From Candidatus Omnitrophota bacterium (GTDB lineage Bacteria > Omnitrophota > Gorgyraeia > Zapsychrales > Fredricksoniimonadaceae): 37,447 bases of DNA. Under the pieces are notes generated by a model. It was not told the DNA's origin. It ran no database searches and saw only the letters and a program-made list of their open reading frames with translations. Position 1 is the first letter of the stretch; every line of letters begins with the position of its first letter. Made by a program: the position numbers and the translations under genes. Location of the stretch: contig CAILQW010000037.1 of the NCBI GenBank assembly GCA_903836515.1, forward strand, positions 1 to 37,447. The letters are read 5' to 3'. Positions 7,778 to 17,102 of this stretch are shown here, in pieces.

Positions 7778-9571
7778 ATGGTTATAAAGGCTGTGCCAAC
7801 ACATAAGTCCGGATATTGTCCTGTGCGCGTGATCGCGGTCATGGGGATGCTGGCATGTGTGATGCTTGCCGGCCATGCCGGGGCTGCGGCGGCGCCGCGT
7901 GTCGATGACATCAGCCAGTCGTTGGTGATTGGCCAGCGCATGCCCCCCGTCATGGAAAAAGACCAGGATAATGCCCGTGATGCGGTCAAATCCCGGGCGA
8001 TCCAGGAGGCCCTGGATGAGGTTGAGTCCGCCCTGTCGGCTGCGACTTCAAGAAATGGCACCTCGGCAGCAGAGGATGACGCGACATCGTTTTTTGTCAG
8101 GAAGATTCAGCTTGCGCCGCACCAGCTTTTGACAGACGCGATGCTGGCGCCGTTGCTGGCGCCGTTTGAGGGGCGGCAGCAGACCATGCGGGCCATGCAG
8201 GGCCTTGTGGATGCGATCACGGCAGAATATCGCCGGCATGGGTATTTGAGCAGTCAGGCCTATATTGCGCCGCAGGATATGGTGGACGGGGTTTTTACAA
8301 TTTCCGTGATAGAAGGCCGCATCGGACGGATCACTTTTGAAGGGAATCGGCATTATGCTTCGGACGTGCTGCGGCGTTATTGCGTTTTTCGTGAGGGGGA
8401 TTTTTTCAATTATCAAAAACTGCAGGAAACCGTCTTCAGGTTGAATGCTCATCCGGACAGGGTTGTCCGGGCCATCATTCGCCGGGGTGAGGCGCCGGGT
8501 CAGACAGATATTGTTTTCAAGGTCGAGGAAAAAGGGCTGGTGTCATCCAATGTCATTGCCGATAACCGGGGTTCCAAGCCGATCGGGCAGGATCGTGCGG
8601 GGCTGGGCCTGCGGCGTGATAATCTTTTCGGGCAGGATGATATCCTTCGCCTGGGGACGATGATAGGCCGGTCTTTTGGTGCGGGATTTATCGAGTATGC
8701 CCTTCCTGTGGCCAGGATCAATTCAGTCTGGAAAACAGGCGTCAGTTATGGCAAAGCCGCACCCAAGAAGCAGTACAAGCCCTACGGTGTCAGCAGCACG
8801 ACCATGGATTACTGGAGCAGGCTGGAGACCCGGTTCATCACAACTGAAAGCCTGGCGCTGGATTGGCGGACGGGTATCGATTTCAAGGAAAGCCGTACCA
8901 TGATCCTCTCGGGCACCGACAGCCGTGAGCGCCTGCGGATCATGCGTTTCGGGCCAACCTTGACGCTGAGGGATGATGCGGGCACGACGGTCCTTGACGA
9001 CCAGCTCTCGCTGGGGGTGCGCGCGATGGGGGCGGCGCTGAGCCATACATCTTCCCAGCGTTCCGGGGTTACGCCGAATTTCTTTGCTTCCGATTTCAGC
9101 GTCCAGCGGATGCAGAAGATGCCGCTGGATACGCGCATGTCCTTAAAAGGTACGGCGCATCTGTCCGGGGATAAACAGCCTGCCTCCGAGCAAATGTCGC
9201 TTGGCGGGGCGGATACGGTGCGCGGGTATCCTGAGGGGGAATATTTTGCGGACCAGGGTGTGCTGGTGAATGCGGAATATCTGGTGCCGTTCTTCTTTCT
9301 TCCGGAAGCCTGGAATATGCCGGGCACCAAAAATCGCATGCGGGACGCGCTTGATTTTGCGGTCTTTTATGATTATGGCGCCGGCTGGGTAAAGACGCCG
9401 ATGAACGATCAACGGGCCTCGGCGTGTTTGAGCGGTACAGGCGTTGGCGTCCGCGCGCGCATGGCCGCTGATATTTATTTCACCATGGATTTTGCTTATG
9501 CCCTTGGAGCCAAGCCGGAGCAGAGCGATGATCGTTTCAGGATTCACACCGGTATTCAGGCCAATTTTTAA
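7778..9571 (+). CDS. ShlB/FhaC/HecB-family TpsB outer-membrane transporter
   Basis: POTRA-like FFVRKIQLAPHQLL..., VIEGRIGRITFEGNRHYASDVLRRYCVFREGDFFNYQKLQETVFRLN; barrel with GADTVRGYPEGEYFADQG; AAGG before ATG 7778. Supplied ORF start (7697) overlaps TpsA and is probably too early. Confidence 0.88.
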   Translation: MVIKAVPTHKSGYCPVRVIAVMGMLACVMLAGHAGAAAAPRVDDISQSLVIGQRMPPVMEKDQDNARDAVKSRAIQEALDEVESALSAATSRNGTSAAEDDATSFFVRKIQLAPHQLLTDAMLAPLLAPFEGRQQTMRAMQGLVDAITAEYRRHGYLSSQAYIAPQDMVDGVFTISVIEGRIGRITFEGNRHYASDVLRRYCVFREGDFFNYQKLQETVFRLNAHPDRVVRAIIRRGEAPGQTDIVFKVEEKGLVSSNVIADNRGSKPIGQDRAGLGLRRDNLFGQDDILRLGTMIGRSFGAGFIEYALPVARINSVWKTGVSYGKAAPKKQYKPYGVSSTTMDYWSRLETRFITTESLALDWRTGIDFKESRTMILSGTDSRERLRIMRFGPTLTLRDDAGTTVLDDQLSLGVRAMGAALSHTSSQRSGVTPNFFASDFSVQRMQKMPLDTRMSLKGTAHLSGDKQPASEQMSLGGADTVRGYPEGEYFADQGVLVNAEYLVPFFFLPEAWNMPGTKNRMRDALDFAVFYDYGAGWVKTPMNDQRASACLSGTGVGVRARMAADIYFTMDFAYALGAKPEQSDDRFRIHTGIQANF

Positions 9572-9579
9572 CCCACTTC

Positions 9580-11181
9580 TTATTTTCTTTTCAGCACCAC
9601 GGTCCCGTGGTTCCATCCCCAGCCGGCATCGTGCTGCCAGTCCCCGAATTGAACGACAGGTTTGAAGTTTTCCTGCAGGTATTTTCCGATCAAAGGGCCG
9701 TAGGTTATTCCCAGCGTGCCCAGGCCGGGTTCCTGTGTTTTCATGCGGCTTGAGACCACAATCCAGTTAATATGTTTTTGTTCCAGGGTCGCGATGATGC
9801 GTTCTTCCTGCGGGGGCCGAATATTGATGTGCTCAAAGAAAATAAGTAGCTGGACCGGGCTTTTGCGCCCGGTCAGGTAGTAGTAGATGGGGTCGTAGGG
9901 CAGTGCGAAGAACTGTTCCCGGGGTTGCAGGTTTTGATCGAGGAAGGCGGCGGTATCTTCGACTGTTTTGATCCAGCCCTGGTCATTGATGACGTAGGCT
10001 TTGACGTTGTCATGGCTCATGTATTGGCCGGGTGTATGAAGCTGGGTCATGATGCCGGCGTGGATCTTCCAGCCTGTGAAGGCCAACAGGGCGATGATCC
10101 CCAGGACAATGGCACGCAGGGCACGTCCGTTTTGACGGATGGCCAGGGAAATGGCCAGAAAGAAGAACATAAATTCCAGCGGCTGGGACCAGAGAGACGT
10201 GTACCAGGTGCCGCTGCGCAGGTATTCGTGCAGGTTCAAGGTAAAGTAAACGGCCAGGACGGCCAATCCAGCCAGGTGGCGTTTGTCGTTTTCCTGTAAG
10301 AGGCGTCGGCGCCAGAAGAGAAAGGCAATGCGGATGAACACGGCGGCCATGACGCCGGCGAAAAAGAAATCCAGGGGGCTTGTGAAGAGTTTCTTGACGA
10401 AGAGGGTCCACAGGCCTGCGATCGCCGCCCAGGGAGTGGTGTTGTAGGGATGGTCCGCCGTGGCATAGGGCATGCACTGGCGGATCTCATACCATTCGAG
10501 TCCCCGCAGCAGGATGGCATACGCAGCGCCGACGATCAGGGGGATGTAGATGAGGGTGCTCCGGTAAAAAAATCTTTTAGCCGGTGCGGTTTTGATGCCG
10601 AAGATGCTGTCCGTGATGAAGGCGGCGGCAGCTGTGGCTGCCAGTCCTGCGAGCCCGAAGTTCAGTTTGATGAAACACAGGATCATGGAGATGAGTGCGG
10701 CGGCCAGGAGGTTTCCATCTCGACGGGTGGCGGCATAGGATAACAGCATGGAAGCGATGGCGCAGATGCAGAGCGTCCCTCCCATGTGGTTGTAGGTGAA
10801 GAAAAATTCCTGGGAAAAAAGAAAGAACCAGACGGTCCCCAGCAGTGCGGCCAGCGGATGCGCCATGCGCGCCAGGCCGAAGAAAAGAAACAGACCTGCC
10901 GCCAATTTAAGCAGGGCTTTGCCGGCCAGGACGCTGAGGATGTTGACGCCGAAGCATTTCATGAAGAAGGCGTAGTAGAAGGGCATGAGCGGGCCGTAAA
11001 CCCACCAGTAATCCCGGTAGGGCATGTCGCCATGGAGGGTCCGTTCAAAGGCGTAAAGGTCGCGCCCGTGGTCGCCGGTGGACAGGTAGCCCTGCAGGTC
11101 GATGCTGCTAAAGACCAAAAAAATTCCGATCACGACCGCCAGGGAGAGGGCCATGTTTTTGGCGGAAAAAGAAAAGGGCAT
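9580..11181 (-). CDS. Polytopic GT-C-like (ArnT/PMT-type) membrane glycosyltransferase
   Basis: Multiple hydrophobic segments; TGDHGRDLYAFERTLHGDMPYRDYWWVYGPLMPFYYAFF in first periplasmic loop region. Confidence 0.65.
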   Translation of the reverse strand: MPFSFSAKNMALSLAVVIGIFLVFSSIDLQGYLSTGDHGRDLYAFERTLHGDMPYRDYWWVYGPLMPFYYAFFMKCFGVNILSVLAGKALLKLAAGLFLFFGLARMAHPLAALLGTVWFFLFSQEFFFTYNHMGGTLCICAIASMLLSYAATRRDGNLLAAALISMILCFIKLNFGLAGLAATAAAAFITDSIFGIKTAPAKRFFYRSTLIYIPLIVGAAYAILLRGLEWYEIRQCMPYATADHPYNTTPWAAIAGLWTLFVKKLFTSPLDFFFAGVMAAVFIRIAFLFWRRRLLQENDKRHLAGLAVLAVYFTLNLHEYLRSGTWYTSLWSQPLEFMFFFLAISLAIRQNGRALRAIVLGIIALLAFTGWKIHAGIMTQLHTPGQYMSHDNVKAYVINDQGWIKTVEDTAAFLDQNLQPREQFFALPYDPIYYYLTGRKSPVQLLIFFEHINIRPPQEERIIATLEQKHINWIVVSSRMKTQEPGLGTLGITYGPLIGKYLQENFKPVVQFGDWQHDAGWGWNHGTVVLKRK

Positions 11182-11261
11182 GAAGATCTCCTGATTATAA
11201 TGTAGGTTTTATATTAGGGGCCGCAGGGAGGTGTGTCAAAGGAATAACGATTGAAGACTGG

Positions 11262-11289
11262 TTGTTATCTTAAAACGCCGCGGTATAAT
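11262..11289 (+). promoter_or_regulatory. Candidate promoter for 11299 CDS
   Basis: TTGTTA (11262-11267), 16-nt spacer, TATAAT (11284-11289); lies inside the supplied ORF start, so the true start is likely ATG 11299. Confidence 0.45.
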
Positions 11290-11298
11290 GCGATGCTT

Positions 11299-12810
11299 AT
11301 GAAAGGTCCATCCTTGATACTCATGATCCAGCAAAACCGTCGTTGGCTGGCATTTGCCGGGCTTGCCCTTGTTATTGTCGTTGTTTACGGGCCTTCCCTG
11401 GAACATGTCGCGCGCGGGGATCAAGTCAATTATCTCGCAGAAATGGCGCGCCGCCACGGGTTTGCCGGTACCGTCCTGGATTCTTTTGACCTGAACCGGA
11501 CGCGTTCGTTTGCGCCGGGCGACACATTTATGTTCCGCCCCCTCCTTTATCTGATGCTGGGGCTGGAAAAATATTTCTTCGGTTATGAATTCCGTCTCTG
11601 GCAGGCGGCGGGGATACTGGCGCATCTTTTTGCGGTTGGCGCGCTGTATGCGTTCCTATGCCGTGTGCGCGGCGGTATTTTCGCCCTGGCCGGGGCGTCA
11701 TTCTTTGCCTTTATCCCTGTCAATATCGAGGCCGTGATATGGCATCATATAAGCGCCTACGTGATTTTTGCCGGTTGTGTTCTCATGGCCCTGCGCCATC
11801 TTTATGCCCCTGCCCGGAAAGAGTCCGACGTCCGGGCGGATCACTATGCCGCGATCGGCTGGATGGCCGCGGCTGTTTTTTTGTATGAGGTTGGTTTGTG
11901 GTATATGGTGGCCATGGCGGTTTTTTTCTGGAGGCAGGGGGCGCGGCGTGCGGGACTGATCGCCGCGGGTGTGGTGGTGGTTTATGCGCTGTTAAGCGGG
12001 CTTGATTTTGCCTGGCGGCATCCGGATGCCGTGCAGGAAGCACAGGTATTGAGTGCCTGCCTGGGGGGCGCGGCGCTGGCACGCCATGCGTTCCTTCTGG
12101 TTAAATGGTTTGCCGCCTCCGGGTTCTTTCTGGGAGGAGCAGACCTTGTTTCCAGGAGCCGCATGATGGTAGATCCTGGGGTGACGGCATGGACGTGGCC
12201 ATGGGGGCATATGAGCGGTTTTCATGCCTGGCTCGGGCTTGGGTTGATCTTCATTTTGGCGGTGGGGTCGTTGGCCGGCAGGATCGGAGCTGAGGTCCGG
12301 CGGAACGCGGCGCTCCTGGGGCTTGCGCTCGTCATGGCGCTGGGGGGTGTCCTTATGATTGCCGCCGGACGGATCAGTGTTCAGGGTGTTTCACAGGGGA
12401 TCATTGTCTGTCTGTATTATCCGTACAATTTTTTGATACTGCTTGTGGCCGCGGCCGGACTTGCGGCCGGCCCAGGCAGGAAAATCTTCGGTTACGGGGC
12501 GGCTGCGGCGATGATTCTTTTTTCGGCGGTGTGTGCGGGGGAAGTTTACGCGGTCAATGAGCGCATAGCCCGTGACCATAACCCCAGCCGCGTCTTTATC
12601 CATGAGCTGGGCGATTTTATCCGCACGCATCGGCAGGAGCCGGGATTTTCATTTTATGTGGGGCCGGATTATCCCGGCAATTATACACCCGACTGGCTTT
12701 TCCGCCGGGGTGACGCACCGGGGCGTGTGTACACGATGGCGGAGATTTTGTGCCCGCAATATTTCACGACGGTGCATCCGAAGTACAATATCGTGCTGCC
12801 GCCTTCATGA
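11299..12810 (+). CDS. Polytopic GT-C-like membrane protein
   Basis: Hydrophobic segments; GDQVNYLAEM..., FRPLLYLMLGLEKYFFGYEFRLWQAAGILAHLFAVGALY pattern of GT-C-type integral membrane transferases. Confidence 0.6.
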   Translation: MKGPSLILMIQQNRRWLAFAGLALVIVVVYGPSLEHVARGDQVNYLAEMARRHGFAGTVLDSFDLNRTRSFAPGDTFMFRPLLYLMLGLEKYFFGYEFRLWQAAGILAHLFAVGALYAFLCRVRGGIFALAGASFFAFIPVNIEAVIWHHISAYVIFAGCVLMALRHLYAPARKESDVRADHYAAIGWMAAAVFLYEVGLWYMVAMAVFFWRQGARRAGLIAAGVVVVYALLSGLDFAWRHPDAVQEAQVLSACLGGAALARHAFLLVKWFAASGFFLGGADLVSRSRMMVDPGVTAWTWPWGHMSGFHAWLGLGLIFILAVGSLAGRIGAEVRRNAALLGLALVMALGGVLMIAAGRISVQGVSQGIIVCLYYPYNFLILLVAAAGLAAGPGRKIFGYGAAAAMILFSAVCAGEVYAVNERIARDHNPSRVFIHELGDFIRTHRQEPGFSFYVGPDYPGNYTPDWLFRRGDAPGRVYTMAEILCPQYFTTVHPKYNIVLPPS

Positions 12811-12881
12811 GTATTTTATGAAGAACGGTTTTGTGGTATGATGACAAAAAATTTTAATGGATATTACATAGAGGAGCCCTT

Positions 12882-13277
12882 ATGACCGAAGTCCATGCCC
12901 TGAACAATGCCGTCCCTCAGCCTGTGGCCGCGCCGTCGCCGGCACCTGCCGTGGCGCTGGCCAGTGTGGATGATTTCAGAAAATTCAAGCTGGTTGTCGC
13001 GTGTGTCACGGAGGCCGCTTTGCATCCGAATGCGGACAAGCTCTTCGTGCTGAAGGTTGACACCGGGACAGAGGTGCGTCAGCTGGTTGCGGGTATCCGG
13101 CGTTCCTATACGCCCGAGCAGCTGGTGGGGCGGCGTGTCGTTATCATTTCCAATCTTGCTCCCGCTGTTATCCGCGGGGTGGAGTCGCAGGGCATGCTGC
13201 TGGCCGCTTCCGATGAGGCGGGCGTTTCCATTCTCCAGCCGGACCGTGATGTTGTCCTGGGCAGTGTGGTGAAATAA
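12882..13277 (+). CDS. tRNA-binding (EMAP/Trbp111, MetRS C-terminal-type) domain protein
   Basis: FRKFKLVVACVTEAALHPNADKLFVLKVDTGTEVRQLVAGIRRSYTPEQLVGRRVVIISNLAPAVIRGVESQGMLLAASD; GAGGAG upstream. Confidence 0.88.
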   Translation: MTEVHALNNAVPQPVAAPSPAPAVALASVDDFRKFKLVVACVTEAALHPNADKLFVLKVDTGTEVRQLVAGIRRSYTPEQLVGRRVVIISNLAPAVIRGVESQGMLLAASDEAGVSILQPDRDVVLGSVVK

Positions 13278-13282
13278 AAGCA

Positions 13283-14692
13283 GTGGATACGCCGCAATGG
13301 TTGACATCCGCGCAATGCCTCGCCTGCCGCGGATGTTGCCTTTTTCATGATCCGTTAGGCGACTGGGCGCCGCGCCTGACCCCGGAAGACATCGCGGGTC
13401 TTGAGGCGGCTGCTCCCGATGCGCTCTGGCGCAACGGGAATGAGCGCGTGGCCTTGCGCCCCTGCCGCGCCGCTCATGCGTGTTTTTTTCTGGAAGAAGC
13501 GTCGCATCATTGCCGTGTCTACGCCGCCAGGCCCCTGGAATGCCGCCTGTATCCATTTTTACTGTCCCGCGAAAAGTCCGGGTTCAGGGTTTACGCGCAT
13601 GTCAGTTGCCCGGCGGTGACCGAAGTGCGCGGGACGGAGGTATGGGCGGTTTGGACGGCCAAAGTCAGGGAGTTTTTTACCCGGCCTGATGTAGCCGCGG
13701 CGCTTTACCGGAATGCCCCCTGTTTCCCCGACTATTCGCTGTCCCCCGATGAGGTCGAAGAGGTTTTTACGTTTGATCCCGGAGCGCCCTTGTGGCAGAT
13801 GAAGCCTCAGATCGAGGCGTCATTGGCGCTTGCGCCGCGCGTGCTCTCTGGCGCGCATTTTGTGGATATGTTTGCCTGGCAGGATTCCTTCCGTTTTGAT
13901 CTTGAAGAGATCGACGGGGCGCAATGTGTTTTCGCGGTTCAGCCGGCGGGGATGTTCATGTACTGGCCTCCCCGGGGCAAGGATGTGAGTCCGGCCGTGG
14001 CTGATGCCTGTTTCCTGCGGATGCGTCAGGCCAACCGCGGCGGAAGCCTGACACGCGTGGAGAATGTTTCAAGCCGGGAACTTGGGCTCTTTGATCCAGG
14101 GGTATATCGTGCTTCGCTGCGCGGGCATGAATATGTTTATGCCCGCGAAGATATTGCGCACCTGAGGGGGAACGCCTACAAATCCAGGCGGGGTGATGTG
14201 AACGCGTGTCAACGGGTTTATGCCGGAAGCGTCGCCTTTCGTCCTTACACGGATAAGGATTTTAATGCCTGTGCCGCGCTTTTTGACCGGTGGCGTCACG
14301 CTCCCGCCAAACAGCGGCATCAGGATGATCTTTACCAATGGATGCTCGATGATAACCGGGGGGTTCACCGGCTTCTGCTGGCCCACGCAGCTCATCTCGG
14401 GCTGGTGGGGCGTGTGGCTGAAATTCACGGGCATATCGCCGCCTACACCTTCGGCTATGCTCTGGGTGCCGATACGTTTTGTGTGCTTCTGGAGATTGCC
14501 GACCTTTCGGTTAAAGGGCTGCCTGCTTTTGTGTTCAGCCGTTTTTGTGCGGAGGACGCCCTGGCGGGTTATCGGTGGATCAATGCCATGGATGGGGGCG
14601 CGGGAAACAACCTGGCCCGGACAAAGCTCTCCTGGCGGCCGCATCACCTGGAGCCGGTTTATACAGTGACAGCGTTAAACAACAACCCCTGA
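13283..14692 (+). CDS. YkgJ-type cysteine-cluster domain fused to DUF2156-like acyl/aminoacyl-transferase domain
   Basis: N-term CLACRGCC...CRAAHACFFLEEASHHCRVYAARPLECRLYPF; C-term FRPYTDKDFNACAALFDRW...HGHIAAYTFGYAL..., INAMDGGAGNNLARTKLSWRPHHLEPVYTV. Confidence 0.7.
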   Translation: MDTPQWLTSAQCLACRGCCLFHDPLGDWAPRLTPEDIAGLEAAAPDALWRNGNERVALRPCRAAHACFFLEEASHHCRVYAARPLECRLYPFLLSREKSGFRVYAHVSCPAVTEVRGTEVWAVWTAKVREFFTRPDVAAALYRNAPCFPDYSLSPDEVEEVFTFDPGAPLWQMKPQIEASLALAPRVLSGAHFVDMFAWQDSFRFDLEEIDGAQCVFAVQPAGMFMYWPPRGKDVSPAVADACFLRMRQANRGGSLTRVENVSSRELGLFDPGVYRASLRGHEYVYAREDIAHLRGNAYKSRRGDVNACQRVYAGSVAFRPYTDKDFNACAALFDRWRHAPAKQRHQDDLYQWMLDDNRGVHRLLLAHAAHLGLVGRVAEIHGHIAAYTFGYALGADTFCVLLEIADLSVKGLPAFVFSRFCAEDALAGYRWINAMDGGAGNNLARTKLSWRPHHLEPVYTVTALNNNP

Positions 14693-14728
14693 CCGCAGGG
14701 TCACGGGTTTTATACTAAGGTGGCCGGG

Positions 14729-15349
14729 ATGGATCTTTTGGATATGGATTATGTGGTTTTTGATGTGGAAACCACCGGGCTTTCTCCTGTCGATGGCGAC
14801 CGTATCATTGAGATCGCGGCGGCGCGCGTGCACAAGGGTGAGGTCATCGGGCGGTATACCTCATTCGTGAATCCGTTAAGGGCTTTGAATGCCGAGGCGC
14901 AGAAGCTTAATCAGATCACCGAGGAGATGCTTAAGGGGGCGCCGACGTCCGCCGAGGTTTTGCCGCGTTTTATGGAATTTACCGGAGGTGCTTGTCTGGT
15001 GGCTCACAATGCGTCGTTTGATATCAAGTTTGTGAGTTATGAGCTCGCGTTAGCCGGGCGTAAACTTCATGAAGGGACGCCTGTGCTCGACACCATGAAG
15101 ATATCCAGAAGTTTTCTGCCGCACCTGACAAGCCAGCGCCTGGCGTATATTGCCAATTCCCTTGGCGTTACGGTCGGAACAACACACCGTGCCGCGGCGG
15201 ATGTGGATATTCTGGTAGGGATCATGCGCCGGCTTTTCGCACTGGCGCCGGACTATAATGTGCTGACATTCAGGGATATGATCGCGCAATTCGGCGTTGA
15301 AAAGCCGAATTTCAAGATCCAGGGGGCGGTCCAGCCGACATTTTTTTAG
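14729..15349 (+). CDS. DnaQ/PolC-type 3'-5' exonuclease
   Basis: YVVFDVETTGLSPVDGDRIIEIAAARV (ExoI), LVAHNASFDIKF (ExoII), HRAAADVDILVGIM (ExoIII). Confidence 0.85.
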   Translation: MDLLDMDYVVFDVETTGLSPVDGDRIIEIAAARVHKGEVIGRYTSFVNPLRALNAEAQKLNQITEEMLKGAPTSAEVLPRFMEFTGGACLVAHNASFDIKFVSYELALAGRKLHEGTPVLDTMKISRSFLPHLTSQRLAYIANSLGVTVGTTHRAAADVDILVGIMRRLFALAPDYNVLTFRDMIAQFGVEKPNFKIQGAVQPTFF

Positions 15350-15383
15350 GATGTTTTTTGAAATATTTCTCCCAAAGACTTCC

Positions 15384-15412
15384 TTGCGAAGCCGGGTGGC
15401 TCCCGTTATAAT
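15384..15412 (+). promoter_or_regulatory. Strong candidate promoter, probably leaderless
   Basis: TTGCGA (15384-15389), 17-nt spacer, TATAAT (15407-15412), ATG at 15421, no Shine-Dalgarno. Confidence 0.6.
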
Positions 15413-15420
15413 GGGTGCGC

Positions 15421-16527
15421 ATGAAAAATAAAATATTTATATTTATAGGGATGTTCCTGCTGGTTGTGCCGCATTACGGCATGGCTCAGGCCGCTGTTCG
15501 CGATATGAGCACGGTCGATGCTGCGCTTGACCGTTATATGGCCCAGCCGCCGGCGATGTCCGATGCGGTTGATTTTCAGGGCCAGGATAGCTTGCCGCGC
15601 TGGAAATCTTCCCTGGGCGATATCCAGGATACGTCAGCGTCGCTGTTATCGGAGAATGCGAGGCTTTCGGGGGAGTACACGCAGCTGAAAATGAACCAGG
15701 AAGACCTGCAGGCACGTCTGAGGGGAGAGCGCGTCAAGAATGAGGCGTCCGCCCGGCAGGCCGGCCTTGAGGGTTTGGAACAGGATGGTGCGGGGGAGGT
15801 GGCCCGCCTGAAAAAGGAAATTCCGGCGCGAGACCGGGAAGTCCAGGCCCAGCAGGACGCGCTTGCTGTTCTTAAGTCCCGTCTGACCGCCGCGAAAAAA
15901 CGCGCCACGCTGGCGCGCCTGCGTGTCGCGGAACTTCAAGTTGCCAAGAAGTCGCGCGTGATTGATGCGCAAACGCGCGGTCAGGCCGCGTTGAATGACC
16001 TGCGTGCCGAGGTTGAGGGGGCCAGGCAGCGTATCGCGCTGACCCGTGAACAGACCCGTGTTCTTTTGGAAAAGACCGCTGAACTTGAGAAGATCGACAG
16101 GCCGTATCTGCCCAGGATCCGGGAGGTCGTTGCGGCGAATGTTCAGATCAAAGAGCGCCTGGTTGGGCTTCGCGCGGAAAAAGAGTCTGCCGAGTCGAAA
16201 TGGCGCGATCTGGAGGCACTGCGGGGTCGATCCGCCGGGGATCAGAATGCGCGGCGGATTGCAAAGCTGTTAGCCGACCGGGCTTCGCTGGAAACCCGCT
16301 TGAAGGATGCCGATGCCCTCCTGGCAGATTTGAAGGCTCATGAACCCGAGGATGCCCAGGGCCTGCCGCCGTCCCCTGAGGCCGCGGCCCGGCAGCTGGA
16401 ACAGCAGAATAAATCGATCGAGGAAGAGACGGGTGAGCTGCGCGAGAATGTAGCGTTGTTGGAATACAAGGTCAATACCCTCCAGCGCTACAAAGATCGT
16501 AATAAACCGGCCTCTCGGCCGAAGTAA
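15421..16527 (+). CDS. Exported coiled-coil protein of unknown function
   Basis: Signal-like MKNKIFIFIGMFLLVVPHYGMAQA followed by long charged coiled-coil sequence. Confidence 0.7.
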   Translation: MKNKIFIFIGMFLLVVPHYGMAQAAVRDMSTVDAALDRYMAQPPAMSDAVDFQGQDSLPRWKSSLGDIQDTSASLLSENARLSGEYTQLKMNQEDLQARLRGERVKNEASARQAGLEGLEQDGAGEVARLKKEIPARDREVQAQQDALAVLKSRLTAAKKRATLARLRVAELQVAKKSRVIDAQTRGQAALNDLRAEVEGARQRIALTREQTRVLLEKTAELEKIDRPYLPRIREVVAANVQIKERLVGLRAEKESAESKWRDLEALRGRSAGDQNARRIAKLLADRASLETRLKDADALLADLKAHEPEDAQGLPPSPEAAARQLEQQNKSIEEETGELRENVALLEYKVNTLQRYKDRNKPASRPK

Positions 16528-16537
16528 GGAGTGTCCG

Positions 16538-17023
16538 ATGAAAGAGATCCTTGAGATTTTGATGAATGATGCGCGCACCACCCCGGAGGAGATCGCCAAG
16601 ATGACGGGGGGAAGTGCTGCGGCTGTCAGAAAGCAGATAAAAAAGTATGAACAGGACGGGACCATTGTCCATTACAAGGCGATCGTGAACCCCGAGATGG
16701 TCGAGGGGAATCAGAATATGGTGCGTGCGTTGATCCAGGTCAGTATTGTTCCCCAGAAGGACGTCGGGTTTGATCATATCGCAGAGCGTATTTACAATTT
16801 CTCCGAGGTCAAGAGTTGTTATCTGGTCTCCGGGAGTTATGACCTTTTGCTGGTGGTCGAGGGGAACAGCATTCAGACGGTGGCGGAATTTGTCTCTTCC
16901 AAGCTTTCGTCCATGGAGAACGTGAGGCAGACGGCCACACACTTTCTTTTGAAAAAATATAAAGAGGACGGGAAGATTTTCAAGGTTGCGCCCCGTCAGA
17001 AAAGATTGAATATCACCTATTAA
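16538..17023 (+). CDS. Lrp/AsnC-family transcriptional regulator
   Basis: HTH MKEILEILMNDARTTPEEIAKMTGGSAAAVRKQIKKYEQDGTIVHYKAIVNPE plus RAM-type GSYDLLLVVEG. Confidence 0.88.
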   Translation: MKEILEILMNDARTTPEEIAKMTGGSAAAVRKQIKKYEQDGTIVHYKAIVNPEMVEGNQNMVRALIQVSIVPQKDVGFDHIAERIYNFSEVKSCYLVSGSYDLLLVVEGNSIQTVAEFVSSKLSSMENVRQTATHFLLKKYKEDGKIFKVAPRQKRLNITY

Positions 17024-17102
17024 GGCTCGCCCCGTTTCGGCCGGATCGCGCTGCGGTTGGCTGCGGACGGGGTTGTTTGTTCATATGAAACACAAGGAAT
17101 CT

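Noticed and set aside
9572-9579. Terminator between convergent tpsB and GT-C gene
   Set aside because: Only 8 bp separate the stop codons and no stem plus T-tract was found in the flanks.
11251-11298. Supplied upstream start of the GT-C-like ORF at 11251
   Set aside because: The region contains a good -35/-10 (TATAAT 11284-11289), so translation more likely starts at ATG 11299.
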